Source: Candidatus Stahliibacteriota bacterium
GTDB lineage: Bacteria > Hydrothermota > Tepidihabitantia > SM23-42
Direction: 5' to 3'
Assembly (NCBI GenBank): GCA_030670605.1
Contig: DAOVBK010000005.1
Coordinates: forward strand, 1-19,189
Length of the DNA: 19,189 bases
The notes under the pieces were generated by a model, which saw only the letters and a program-made list of their open reading frames with translations, was not told the DNA's origin and ran no database searches. This document shows, in pieces, positions 7,303 through 15,239 of this stretch (its first letter is position 1; each line of letters begins with the position of its first letter). The position numbers and the translations under genes are program-made.

Positions 7303-7494
7303 CGGGGTCAGGTCTCTACTTTGAACATAACTTCTTTGGGTCAGTCTGACCGCATGAAGCTTCCCCTTACACACAACATCGAATAGCATCTATCCCCTAA
7401 GCATCGCAGCCTCAAATATCGGTGACAGCAAAGACCCTTGGTTTTTTCAAACCCATTCATTGATCCTTATGTTCAAAGTGGAGATCTGATCCCA
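7303..7494. mobile_element. MITE-like element with 28-nt imperfect terminal inverted repeats
   Basis: The left end 7303-7330 and the right end 7467-7494 are reverse complements at 24 of 28 positions; both contain ACTTTGAACATAA. The 136-nt interior has no credible gene and includes a palindrome GGTCAG-T-CTGACC (7339-7351). The outer GGGGTCA/GATCT-type end matches the ends of the element at 18182-18300, indicating one family. No transposase is in the window, so mobilisation would need one elsewhere (an IS200/REP-associated Y1-type enzyme is a guess). It lies between the divergent trhA and archease promoters and does not interrupt either. Confidence 0.65.
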
Positions 7495-7532
7495 TTGGTC
7501 ACAAGCTCGACCACTACAACATTGTGCTAACG

Positions 7533-7561
7533 TTGACAAACGTATACCTGCCGACTAAACT
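7533..7561 (+). promoter_or_regulatory. sigma70-like promoter for archease, leaderless geometry
   Basis: TTGACA at 7533-7538, 17-nt spacer, then TAAACT at 7556-7561 (4 of 6 to consensus). The ATG at 7569 is 7 nt past the -10, the same distance as at trhA and the ATPase H subunit. No Shine-Dalgarno sequence is present. Confidence 0.5.
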
Positions 7562-7568
7562 ACTACTT

Positions 7569-7982
7569 ATGTCAAAGCCGTACAGGTATATTGAACATAC
7601 CGCAGACCTCGGCATTGAGGTATTCGGGAGCACCATAACAGAGTTGTTTGTTAACATCGGTAGAGCAATTTTTGAAACACAGATCATTGGCGACGTGAAA
7701 ACGCGCAAGCACATTACTATCGAAATCAAGAGCGAAACAATTGAGGATTTGTTCATTGACTGGTGCCGGGAACTCCTTTACCACTTTTCTGTACAGGGTT
7801 TTATCCCAAAAGAATACAGCCTTTCGCTGAAAAACACGTCTCTCGTGGCACGGCTGTCTGGGGACCTGTATGACCCAAAGCGCCACAAAATAAAGCTCGA
7901 AATAAAGAGTCCCACCTATCATAACCTCTGTATCAAGAAAACAGAAGCCGGCTATCAAGCGACCATTATCTTTGATGTATAA
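7569..7982 (+). CDS. archease family protein
   Basis: 137 residues, the usual archease length. It starts with the family motif YIEHTADLGIEVFG (about residues 7-20, with D13), has a central DLFIDWCRELLYHF segment, and ends in ATIIFDV with the conserved near-terminal Asp (D136). Archease is known as the cofactor that activates the RNA ligase RtcB by promoting its guanylylation; it also has a protein-chaperone-like reputation in archaea. No rtcB is in this window, so the partner must be elsewhere if this role holds. The reading frame is open upstream to 7524, but the family N-terminus and the promoter position both favour the ATG at 7569. Its end overlaps the MFS gene by 8 nt, so the two are translationally coupled. 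Confidence 0.88.
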   Translation: MSKPYRYIEHTADLGIEVFGSTITELFVNIGRAIFETQIIGDVKTRKHITIEIKSETIEDLFIDWCRELLYHFSVQGFIPKEYSLSLKNTSLVARLSGDLYDPKRHKIKLEIKSPTYHNLCIKKTEAGYQATIIFDV

Positions 7983-9282
7983 ATCCACCTCAAAACGAAC
8001 ATTCTTTGGCATAGCATCTTTTCAAATCCTCGCGATGTTCAGACGGGGATTGTTCTATAGTTACCTTTCCATTTACCTTCGTTTTTTCCTCGGGTTGAGC
8101 GTCACGGAAACGACGTTTTTCGCTACACTCCCCATGATACTCAATGTGGTATTCCAGACATTTGTTTGGGGCGTACTCTCGGATCGGTATCAGAAGCGCA
8201 GGACGTTCATCATCCTCGGCGAAATATCAGCGGCACTTATAACCGTATTCGTGTGGTGGTTACACACACTGCCGGCAAGCAAATATACAGCTGGTTACAT
8301 AATCATCCTCGGACTCGCTTTTGTCGAGATATTCTGGTCGATGTCAAACATCAGCTGGAGTGCCATCATCTCTGATCTCTACCCCGAAAAGAACCGCATC
8401 GGAATCCAGGGTAAACTCGCCAGCATCGGAGCAATTGGTCGGATCGTAGGTGTCTGGATCGGTGGCCTTGCCTATGACGGTCTTGCGCGATTCTATGAAG
8501 GATGGGGTTTTGATAAAGGTCTTCTATTCTTCATCGCATCCGGTGTCATGCTGATCTCAACGATACCAATGTTCTTTGTACCAGAGGGAGGTACCCGCGT
8601 TCCAAAACAACAACAAGCGGTTATGGTCACTACAAAAGGTTCATTATTCTCGGTCTCAAAATCGTTCTTGGTCTTTTTGATCGCCATGGTGTTCATTAAC
8701 TTTGGACAGAATTCTATCGCTATTATCAAAACACAGTTCCTTGTGCTCGACGAAGGTTTCAATATATCAAGTAACATGTTGAGCTATATCGTGAACATGC
8801 AATCTGTTGCAATCTTGATTTTTGGGATCCTAACGACACGTCTTGCACGTACATTCAGTGACATGACTCTTCTGGTCATATCCACACTTATCGCGATACT
8901 GTATTTGTCAGGATTTGCACTGGCCCGATCCATACCACTGATCTGCATCGCTAATTTCCTTGCGGGCATCTGCCACGTCATGATCATGGCTTCATCCTAT
9001 TCGTACGCATCCAAGCTCATTCCACCAGAAAAACGGGGAAAACAGTTCGCTCTCTTTAATGCTACGTGGTTCCTGAGCTGGGGCGTCGCCGGAACCCTTA
9101 TTGCCGGACCAGTCGTTGATCTCCTCATGAAAGCCGGCACAAGCCAGGAGTTTGCGTACCGCATGTCCTTTGTATCAGCTGCTATTCTCATCGTTATCGG
9201 GATATTCATTTTGCTAATGGCCCACCGCACCGCGCAAAAACAGGGCACGATACAAGAGCTAAAACTTAGGAACGAGGATTAG
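7975..9282 (+). CDS. major facilitator superfamily (MFS) transporter
   Basis: 435 residues with about 12 hydrophobic spans and the MFS motif A loop GVLSDRYQKRR (about 66-76) between spans 2 and 3. A degenerate second-half counterpart, ASKLIPPEKRGKQF, lies later in the protein. Substrate cannot be read from sequence; drug/metabolite efflux and sugar transport are both possible. The ATG at 7975 overlaps the archease stop by 8 nt; a TTG one codon earlier is an alternative. No ribosome-binding site independent of the archease gene is obvious, supporting coupling. The gene is followed by the repeat-rich gap before the ATPase cluster, and no clear terminator is seen. Confidence 0.87.
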   Translation: MYKSTSKRTFFGIASFQILAMFRRGLFYSYLSIYLRFFLGLSVTETTFFATLPMILNVVFQTFVWGVLSDRYQKRRTFIILGEISAALITVFVWWLHTLPASKYTAGYIIILGLAFVEIFWSMSNISWSAIISDLYPEKNRIGIQGKLASIGAIGRIVGVWIGGLAYDGLARFYEGWGFDKGLLFFIASGVMLISTIPMFFVPEGGTRVPKQQQAVMVTTKGSLFSVSKSFLVFLIAMVFINFGQNSIAIIKTQFLVLDEGFNISSNMLSYIVNMQSVAILIFGILTTRLARTFSDMTLLVISTLIAILYLSGFALARSIPLICIANFLAGICHVMIMASSYSYASKLIPPEKRGKQFALFNATWFLSWGVAGTLIAGPVVDLLMKAGTSQEFAYRMSFVSAAILIVIGIFILLMAHRTAQKQGTIQELKLRNED

Positions 9283-9368
9283 AGAACCGACGAATCTATA
9301 GCGTCTTTCCATTCGTCAAGTCATGTCCATGGTCAACACGTCGTTGCCACGTACGTGGACGATTCTAT

Positions 9369-9456
9369 TAGTCTGATTGTCCCATAGTCCTATTGTCTTA
9401 TTGTCATATCAATGATTTGACTATCAGACTATCCGACCATCCGACGATGAGACTCA
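9369..9456. repeat. octamer-period array with central dyad (copy B)
   Basis: Eleven 8-nt units. The first five are of the TTGTCCCA/TAGTCCTA/TTGTCTTA type, the middle one is TCAATGAT, and the last five are of the CAGACTAT/CCGACCAT type. The halves are approximately reverse complementary, for example GTCTGATTGTC against GACTATCAGAC. Unit number and order match 3591-3678. Confidence 0.72.
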
Positions 9457-9487
9457 TATGTCGGACACGCTCGACCACTGATGGCAT

Positions 9488-9551
9488 ATGGTTGGATGGC
9501 TCAATGGTTAACAATGCAACTGTGCAGCTATCAAATTATACAACGAAACTG
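9488..9551. repeat. second type of octamer-period dyad array (copy B)
   Basis: Eight 8-nt units: ATGGTTGG, ATGGCTCA, ATGGTTAA, then CAATGCAA and increasingly degenerate relatives. It is more decayed than 3813-3868 but has the same centre (GGTTAACAA) and the same position downstream of the first array type. Confidence 0.55.
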
Positions 9552-9609
9552 TTCGTCTCCACAACACTTCATCCTGGTAACGATTTCTTCGTGCATATCC
9601 AGCCATCTG

Positions 9610-9637
9610 TTGACTTTGCGGTTGTTTTGTCTATAAT
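9610..9637 (+). promoter_or_regulatory. strong sigma70-like promoter of the V-ATPase cluster
   Basis: TTGACT (9610-9615), 16-nt spacer, perfect TATAAT (9632-9637). The ATG of the H subunit is 7 nt further on (9645), so the first gene should be translated from a leaderless message; no Shine-Dalgarno sequence could fit in the leader. Confidence 0.75.
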
Positions 9638-9644
9638 CACTGTT

Positions 9645-9965
9645 ATGAAGTTGATTGAAGACATCAAAAAGGCTGAGGAAAAAGCTGAAAAATTGAAAAA
9701 AGAGGCTCAAAACAAAGGTGAAGAGCTACTTGAGAAAGCACGCAAAACCAGTGAGGAGGCTTTCGCAGCGCTTGATGAGACACGAGAAAAACTGCTCAAT
9801 GACAAGCTCGCTGAAGCACGTACAATGGCAGAGAAGGAGATCAAAAAGGCAAGAAGAACCCATGAAACTGAAATTAAGAAAATAAGAGATTCATTTAAAA
9901 GTAAAAAAGACCAAGCAGTCAAGAAAGTCCAAGAAATCTTACTTAAATGGCCGTCATCCCAGTAA
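9645..9965 (+). CDS. V-type ATPase subunit H/G-like (peripheral stalk)
   Basis: 106 residues, almost entirely one charged helix rich in Lys, Glu and Ala with short repeated motifs such as KKAEEKAEKLKKEA; no hydrophobic span. Size, composition and position directly before subunit I match the small H (AhaH/NtpH-like) subunit that pairs with subunit E to make the peripheral stalk of archaeal/bacterial V-type ATPases. The frame is open upstream to 9393, but that part is repeat DNA; the ATG at 9645 sits right behind a perfect -10. The stop overlaps the next gene by 19 nt. Low complexity limits family assignment from sequence alone; context carries most of the weight. Confidence 0.82.
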   Translation: MKLIEDIKKAEEKAEKLKKEAQNKGEELLEKARKTSEEAFAALDETREKLLNDKLAEARTMAEKEIKKARRTHETEIKKIRDSFKSKKDQAVKKVQEILLKWPSSQ

Positions 9966-12031
9966 AAAAAGTCCACATTGTTGTACATAAAAGCATCAAA
10001 GAACAGTTCCTCGGTGAATTACAGAAAGAAGCGCTCGTTCACATAACTGAGCTTCAAGAAAAAACGCGCCAAACACCGGAAGAACTCACACGGCTGAACG
10101 ATGCCTTGAGTCAGCTATCCAGGTACAAAAAAAGAAGCCCGCTCGCTATGTTTTTCAGCGTAAAAAAACCTATTGCACTTGATACGCTCAAAGCAGCACG
10201 TACATCATATGATTATGATAAAACAATTGCAGAACTTAACACCCTGCGCAGTGTGAGAGAGCAAAATCATGCGCAGCTCCACACACTTGCGGAGAATAGT
10301 ACGTTACTGTCGGCGTGGGCTGACGTGAACATTGATCTCGCCGCCTTGAAATCTCTGAAAACGACTGAGGCATTGCCGGTCATCGTTCCATCAAACGACG
10401 CATGGGAAACAATCCGTGAAAAAACTGCTGATATTGCACACTCAGTTGAGCATGTGAACACGATTGGCACGAGAATGTATTGTTTCTTTTTCGTCAAGAA
10501 AGAGCAGAGTGCCCGTCTGCGTACACTCCTCATCGAAAATGCGTGTGAAATCGTTGATTTTAAGAACCTCACCGGTAAACCAAAAGATCTTATCGCACGT
10601 CTTCAGCACGAGCACCAAGAAACAAGCACCTACATTGAAGAACTCGATAAAAAAGAAGAGGAACTCTCGCGGGAAATAGACCGACTGGAAATTGCCTATG
10701 ACCTCATAGCAAACGAACAGAAGCAGACAGATATTGCGACGACGCTGCCCGAGACAGCACGCACGACAAATATCATTGGGTGGGTGCTGAAGCGGAATCT
10801 CAGAAAACTGGACAAACTCATTCAAAAAGCACCGCTTGCCTTTTATGAAATAATTGAGCCAGAACCTGATGAACGGCCACCGGTTGCACTTCAAAACGCT
10901 GTGCTGAGCACGCCGTACGAAATGCTCATAAAGCTCTATAGCATGCCTCACCCCAAGGAGTATGATCCGACGCCATTCGTCGCTGTCTTTTTCCCGATCA
11001 TGTTTGGTCTGTGTATCACCGATGCAATTTATGGGATACTGCTCATACTCATCTCGCTTTTTTTAATAAAAAGGGTTTCTGGAGATAAAAGTCTATTTAA
11101 TATTCTGCTCGTTGGAGGGATATCAACAATCATCTGCGGTGCAATGGTCGGTGGATGGGGAGGTGATCTGTTCGAATATATTGGTATTGGACCGCTCATA
11201 CGATTCAGAACAGCGCTGACACTCTTTGATCCCGTTGCGAATCCAATGATCTTTATTGGTCTAGCACTCGGCTTAGGGTTTGTCCATATGATGCTCGGTA
11301 TTGCGATCGAAGTCGTCGACAGCATGAAGAACGGTGAGTACGGTCAAGCCATTTTTGCCAATCTCACATGGTTCATTATTCTCCCGTCGCTAATCCTATA
11401 CTTTGTGATATTCACATCACCTATTGCGAAAGGTATTCTGGAACTCATCCTCTGGCTCTGTATTATGGGAATCATCGTCGCCTCGCATCCCGAGGGAAAA
11501 TCGAACCCGATTGATCAGCTGATCTGGGGTCTTATTATCTGGCTCTTGTGGTATTTTGGCACGAGTACAGCAGGAAAACTACTGCAGTTTCAGTATGTTA
11601 TTCACATTCCGAAACAGGCGCTCTTTGCCGTAATTCCCCTCATTATCATTGAAATCATTCGTTTTCAGCACATGAAGCGCGTCCTCGGGAAACTCGCCTG
11701 GGGTTTGTACAATCTGTATGGCATATCAACCTATCTCGGCGTACTACTCTCGTATGTTCGTCTCATGGCATTGGGCATGGTGACCGGTGTTATTGCCATT
11801 GCCATTAATAAGATCGCTTGGATGATGACTGGAATACCGGTCATCGGCGTTATTCTGGTCGTACTGATTCTTATCCCAAGCCACCTATTCAACCTTGTTA
11901 TCAATACACTCGGCGGGTTCATCCACACCATGCGATTACAGTATATCGAGTTTTTTGGCAGGTTTTATAGTGGTGGAAGCAAACCGTTCAAGCCGTTTGC
12001 CTATGAAACAGATTACGTGGAGATCGAGTAG
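9947..12031 (+). CDS. V-type ATPase subunit I (a-subunit homologue)
   Basis: 694 residues. Residues 1 to ~340 are a soluble, coiled-coil-rich N-terminal domain that contacts the stalks; the rest has about eight hydrophobic spans. The channel-lining region GVLLSYVRLMALGMVTGVI places the essential Arg at about R605. A second conserved Arg, R663, sits in FIHTMRLQYIEFFGRFY near the C-terminus, followed by the usual GGSKPFKPF ending. The subunit forms the ion half-channels next to the K ring. The ATG at 9947 lies inside the end of the H gene, so translation is coupled. A 114-nt gap with two hairpins separates it from the K gene. Confidence 0.93.
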   Translation: MAVIPVKKVHIVVHKSIKEQFLGELQKEALVHITELQEKTRQTPEELTRLNDALSQLSRYKKRSPLAMFFSVKKPIALDTLKAARTSYDYDKTIAELNTLRSVREQNHAQLHTLAENSTLLSAWADVNIDLAALKSLKTTEALPVIVPSNDAWETIREKTADIAHSVEHVNTIGTRMYCFFFVKKEQSARLRTLLIENACEIVDFKNLTGKPKDLIARLQHEHQETSTYIEELDKKEEELSREIDRLEIAYDLIANEQKQTDIATTLPETARTTNIIGWVLKRNLRKLDKLIQKAPLAFYEIIEPEPDERPPVALQNAVLSTPYEMLIKLYSMPHPKEYDPTPFVAVFFPIMFGLCITDAIYGILLILISLFLIKRVSGDKSLFNILLVGGISTIICGAMVGGWGGDLFEYIGIGPLIRFRTALTLFDPVANPMIFIGLALGLGFVHMMLGIAIEVVDSMKNGEYGQAIFANLTWFIILPSLILYFVIFTSPIAKGILELILWLCIMGIIVASHPEGKSNPIDQLIWGLIIWLLWYFGTSTAGKLLQFQYVIHIPKQALFAVIPLIIIEIIRFQHMKRVLGKLAWGLYNLYGISTYLGVLLSYVRLMALGMVTGVIAIAINKIAWMMTGIPVIGVILVVLILIPSHLFNLVINTLGGFIHTMRLQYIEFFGRFYSGGSKPFKPFAYETDYVEIE

Positions 12032-12066
12032 AAAACATGCAAGTACGGAAACAAACAACTAAGGAA

Positions 12067-12134
12067 GTCCCGTTTTTCTCGGAAAAACGCGGACTCTGAA
12101 TTTTGTGAGAAAATTAAAGATCTTCGCAAAATTC
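12067..12134 (+). promoter_or_regulatory. two consecutive mRNA hairpins upstream of the proteolipid gene
   Basis: Hairpin 1 (12067-12094) has a 12-bp stem, CGTTTTTC/GAAAAACG extended by GTCC/GGAC with one bulged C, and loop TCG. Hairpin 2 pairs GAATTTTG (12098-12105) with CAAAATTC (12127-12134), and its 3' arm ends one base before the ribosome-binding site GAGGAGGT (12135-12142). This is the only sizeable gap inside the ATPase cluster. Roles in mRNA processing, stabilisation or tuning of proteolipid output are inference; weak attenuation after hairpin 1 is also possible. Confidence 0.6.
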
Positions 12135-12145
12135 GAGGAGGTATA

Positions 12146-12625
12146 ATGGTCGAATCATTCGGTTTAGCAATAGCAATTGCTGGTGGAGCTCTTGCAGCCA
12201 TCCTCGGCGGAGTTGGGTCTGCCATTGGTATTGGTTACGCTGCACAGGCAGCGAATGGTGTCTTGAGTGAAGACCCGGAGAAATTCGGTAGCTTACTCAT
12301 TCTCGTTGCTCTTCCAGGAACACAGGGTGTCTATGGTTTTATCGGTGCATTCATGGTATTGCAGAAAATTGGACTTTTCGGCGGCGAAATGATGACACTC
12401 ACACTGCAGCAGGGGCTGCAAGTTTTCTTTGCTGCCATGCCGGTCGCGATTGCATGCCTCGTTTCAGCTATTTGGCAAGGCAAGGTATGTACTGCCGGCG
12501 TCGAGATGGTTGCAAAAAGACCGACTGAGGCAGCCAAGGCTATGATTTACGGAATTCTCGTCGAATTCTACGCGGTTCTTGGATTGATTGTCACAATTCT
12601 TGCAGTCGTACAAATGCAATTCTAG
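12146..12625 (+). CDS. V-type ATPase subunit K (proteolipid), Na+-type signature
   Basis: 159 residues forming two hairpins of two membrane spans each, the duplicated V-type proteolipid. Ligands for Na+ known from Enterococcus hirae NtpK (L61, T64, Q65, Q110, E139) are all matched: LPGTQ gives L56, T59 and Q60, IWQGK gives Q111, and ILVEFYAVLG gives the ion-carrying E140. There is a single carboxylate per duplicated unit, as usual for this type. The ring it forms rotates against subunit I. It has the best ribosome-binding site in the cluster (GAGGAGGT, 3 nt before the ATG), fitting the need for many copies per complex. The E gene follows after 1 nt. Confidence 0.95.
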   Translation: MVESFGLAIAIAGGALAAILGGVGSAIGIGYAAQAANGVLSEDPEKFGSLLILVALPGTQGVYGFIGAFMVLQKIGLFGGEMMTLTLQQGLQVFFAAMPVAIACLVSAIWQGKVCTAGVEMVAKRPTEAAKAMIYGILVEFYAVLGLIVTILAVVQMQF

Positions 12626-12626
12626 T

Positions 12627-13190
12627 ATGGCTACGCAGCAGGTTACTGGCAAGATACTTGAGGACGCCAAGGAAGAAGCACAGGAAATCCTCGAACACTA
12701 CAAGAAAGAAGCAGCTCATGTGCAGAAGCAGTATGACGAAAAAATAGCTGAAGAAAAAGCACACATCGACGCTGAAGCTGTGACAGCAAAGAAGACAGAG
12801 TACATGAGACTCGTATCACAGAAGAATCTCGAATTCAGAAAAGACATCGTGGCAGAAAAACGCAAGCATATCGCCAAAGTCATCGAGGAAGCAATCAGGA
12901 AACTTCCGCAGCACAAGCAGTATTTCCCCTTTCTTACCGCAATGATCAAGAATAGCGGAGAAAAGACCGGAGAGCTCTGTATCAGCAAAGATGACCTGAA
13001 GCGCTATGAGAAAAAATTAGAGAAATTCCTGAAGGAAAGCAGTTATAGTTTCAAAATCATGCATGATGATAACATATACGGCGGCGCATTAATAAAAAAA
13101 GAAAAAATAGTCTACCACGGTTCTCTCGACCTCATCAGTGAACTGCTCAGAGACGAGCTCGCCATCGCCGTATCCAACAGACTGTTCTAA
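12627..13190 (+). CDS. V-type ATPase subunit E (peripheral stalk)
   Basis: 187 residues. Residues ~1-95 are a charged amphipathic helix (ILEDAKEEAQEILEHYKKEA near the start) and the C-terminal ~90 form a globular domain with DNIYGGALIKKEKIVYHGSL, matching the NYGGxxV...DNTL-type region of E subunits. It would pair with subunit H and anchor the catalytic head. The frame is open to 12588 inside the K gene, but the ATG at 12627, 1 nt after the K stop, fits the family N-terminus. After it, where subunits C, F, A, B and D usually follow in archaeal-type clusters, an EF-G-like gene appears instead. Confidence 0.88.
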   Translation: MATQQVTGKILEDAKEEAQEILEHYKKEAAHVQKQYDEKIAEEKAHIDAEAVTAKKTEYMRLVSQKNLEFRKDIVAEKRKHIAKVIEEAIRKLPQHKQYFPFLTAMIKNSGEKTGELCISKDDLKRYEKKLEKFLKESSYSFKIMHDDNIYGGALIKKEKIVYHGSLDLISELLRDELAIAVSNRLF

Positions 13191-13202
13191 GGGAGGTTAC
13201 TA

Positions 13203-15239
13203 ATGGCTGAGAAGAGTATTCGCAATGTCGGATTATTCGGACACGCAAGCAGCGGTAAAACAACAATTGCAGATGCATTCCTCTTCTGCGCTGGCGCAAA
13301 CAACCGGGTTGGAAAGGTAACTGATAAAACATCAGTCTTCGATACAGACCCCGAAGAGATAGAGCGTGTCTGCAGTCTTACTCTGGGCCTCGCGACATTT
13401 GACTACAAAAACCACACAATAAGCCTCATTGATACACCGGGATATTCGGACTTTATCGGTGAGGCGATCAGTGGTATTGAAGCTATTGATTGTGCGGTCG
13501 TTGTTATTGATGCCGTTGCCGGAATCGAGGTTGGCACAGAACGTCTTCTACAGAAAATTGAAGAACGGAAACTACCACTGATTTTCTTCATCAACAAACT
13601 CAAAAAAGAAAACACGGATTTCTCAAAAGTGCTCTCATCTATCACGACAATCACCAAGCGGAATATCATCCCGCTGACCATACCGGTTGGTAGCGCCGCG
13701 GCATTGAGCGGTGTCGTTGATGTCATGCAAAACAAGGGGCTCGGTCCAAAAGGCGCAGAGATCGAGATGCCCGCTGATCTGAAAGATAATCTATCACAGT
13801 ATACAGACAAAATCATTGAGGCGGCAGCAGACAGCGACGAAGCAGTGATGAACAAATATGTCGAAGGACAAAAGATTGAGCTGAATGAGTGCATTGATGT
13901 TGTGAAGAATGGAATAATGCGGGGCAAAATCGCGCTCTGTCTTGCGGGAGATGCGCTTGAGCTCATCGGGATACACAGTCTTATTGAAACAATTATTAAC
14001 TTCATGCCTGAGCCGCATCAGATGCCGGACATTACGCTCAACAGTCAGAAAATTGCGCGCAACGGACAATCGCCATTTGTCGGCTTCGTCTTCAAAACCA
14101 CGGTTGAGCCGCATCTTGGAGAAGTTTGTTTCGTTAAGGTATTATGCGGCGCGATAAAAAGCGGCGATGTCATTAAAAATACAACTCAGTCAAGCGACGA
14201 AAAAATAAACCAGATATACCTCCTCAAAGGCAAAGAGAAGCAAGAAATTGATCAGCTGACCAGTGGTATGATCGGCGGTCTTGTAAAACTCAAAAACACG
14301 CATACAGGTGACACTCTTGCTGCGAGTTCGATCAAAGCAGCACTCGCGCCGATCACGTTTCCTGCACCGTCCATCTCGATGGCAATTCTTCCGAAGGCAA
14401 AAGGTGAGGAGGGTAAAATTTCGAGCGGACTGGCAAAACTCCATGACGAAGACCCAACATTCACCTTCGCATTTGACCCTGAAATCAAACAGCTCATTAT
14501 ATCTGGGATCGGCGAACTGCACCTCGAGACCATTCTGTCTCGACTCAACAGGAAATACGGTGTTAGTGTCGATCTTGCGAAACCACGGATAAAGTATCGC
14601 GAAACATTTACGAGGAAAACTGAGGCACAAGGGAAATACAAGAAACAATCCGGTGGCCACGGGCAATACGGTGACTGCTGGCTCAGGGTTGAACCTCTAC
14701 CGCGTGACTCGGGGCTTGAGTTCGTTAATAAAGTAGTTGGTGGCTCTATACCGTCCCGGTTTATTCCGTCAGTTGAAAAGGGTGTCAAAGAAGCACTCGA
14801 AAACGGCTTTATTGCCGGCTATCCAGTTACCGATATCAGAGTCGCAGTGTTCGATGGCTCTTACCACTCGGTTGATTCATCAGACATTGCTTTCAAGATT
14901 GCCGCATCAATGGCGCTCAAGGCAAATGCGCAAAAGGGTGGCGTCGTATTGATTGAACCGATTCATGAGGTTGAGGTTTTTGTACCTGAATCGTATATGG
15001 GTGATGTGATCGGCGACCTCAACAGCCGCCGCGGCAAGATAATGGGCATGGAAGGCGAAGGAAAAATACAGAAAATAAAGGCACTCGTACCTGAGGCAGA
15101 AATGTACAAGTATTCAACGAGCCTGCGCTCAATGACTCAAGGCAGGGGTTATTTCACCGTGAAATTCCATCACCTCGAAGAAGTGCCAAAAGAAACAACC
15201 AAACGCATTGTAGAGGAATTACAGAAAGAAAACACGTGA
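13203..15239 (+). CDS. elongation factor G-like GTPase (EF-G paralogue, FusA2-like)
   Basis: 678 residues with full EF-G architecture: GTPase domain with G1 GHASSGKT (13-20) and G3 DTPG (77-80), then domains II-III, a domain IV with KYKKQSGGHGQYGD, and domain V with VIGDLNSRRGKIMGME. The SGGHGQYGD variant and the DPEEIERVCSLTLGL switch region (49-63) resemble the EF-G-like branch rather than the housekeeping EF-G. The G4 motif reads NKLK (131-134) instead of NKxD, so the Asp that recognises guanine is replaced by Lys; GTP specificity is therefore uncertain. The start follows GGGAGGT with 5 nt spacing. The stop shares bases with the GTG start of lgt (GTGA). A role in ribosome handling, for example recycling or stress, is inferred from paralogues. 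Confidence 0.88.
   Translation: MAEKSIRNVGLFGHASSGKTTIADAFLFCAGANNRVGKVTDKTSVFDTDPEEIERVCSLTLGLATFDYKNHTISLIDTPGYSDFIGEAISGIEAIDCAVVVIDAVAGIEVGTERLLQKIEERKLPLIFFINKLKKENTDFSKVLSSITTITKRNIIPLTIPVGSAAALSGVVDVMQNKGLGPKGAEIEMPADLKDNLSQYTDKIIEAAADSDEAVMNKYVEGQKIELNECIDVVKNGIMRGKIALCLAGDALELIGIHSLIETIINFMPEPHQMPDITLNSQKIARNGQSPFVGFVFKTTVEPHLGEVCFVKVLCGAIKSGDVIKNTTQSSDEKINQIYLLKGKEKQEIDQLTSGMIGGLVKLKNTHTGDTLAASSIKAALAPITFPAPSISMAILPKAKGEEGKISSGLAKLHDEDPTFTFAFDPEIKQLIISGIGELHLETILSRLNRKYGVSVDLAKPRIKYRETFTRKTEAQGKYKKQSGGHGQYGDCWLRVEPLPRDSGLEFVNKVVGGSIPSRFIPSVEKGVKEALENGFIAGYPVTDIRVAVFDGSYHSVDSSDIAFKIAASMALKANAQKGGVVLIEPIHEVEVFVPESYMGDVIGDLNSRRGKIMGMEGEGKIQKIKALVPEAEMYKYSTSLRSMTQGRGYFTVKFHHLEEVPKETTKRIVEELQKENT

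Larger units (their letters stand above)
9283..9644. repeat. intergenic region with second copy of octamer arrays plus promoter
   Basis: This 362-nt gap has no real gene. It holds a perfect 12-nt palindrome CCACGTACGTGG (9347-9358), an 11-unit octamer array (9369-9456), a second-type octamer array (9488-9551), and the promoter for the downstream ATPase cluster (9610-9637). The order (TGTCCATGG string, array type 1, array type 2) repeats the order seen at 3552-3868, so the whole block is a repeated element. An open frame from 9393 into the next gene exists only because the repeat happens to lack stops. Confidence 0.75.

Noticed and set aside
9393..9644. 84-codon N-terminal extension of the ATPase H subunit
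   Set aside because: The extension is octamer-repeat DNA whose translation resembles that of the other copy at 3615 (both begin MSYCH and share DLTIR), and the promoter lies inside it. The ATG at 9645 is preferred.
10442..10951. 169-residue minus-strand frame inside the ATPase I gene
   Set aside because: It is fully covered by a strongly supported gene on the plus strand, with no recognisable motif or regulatory signal.
13403..14788. Several minus-strand frames of 106-200 residues under the EF-G-like gene
   Set aside because: All are shadows of a clearly identified EF-G-like gene; their composition is Ser/Pro/Cys-rich and unstructured.
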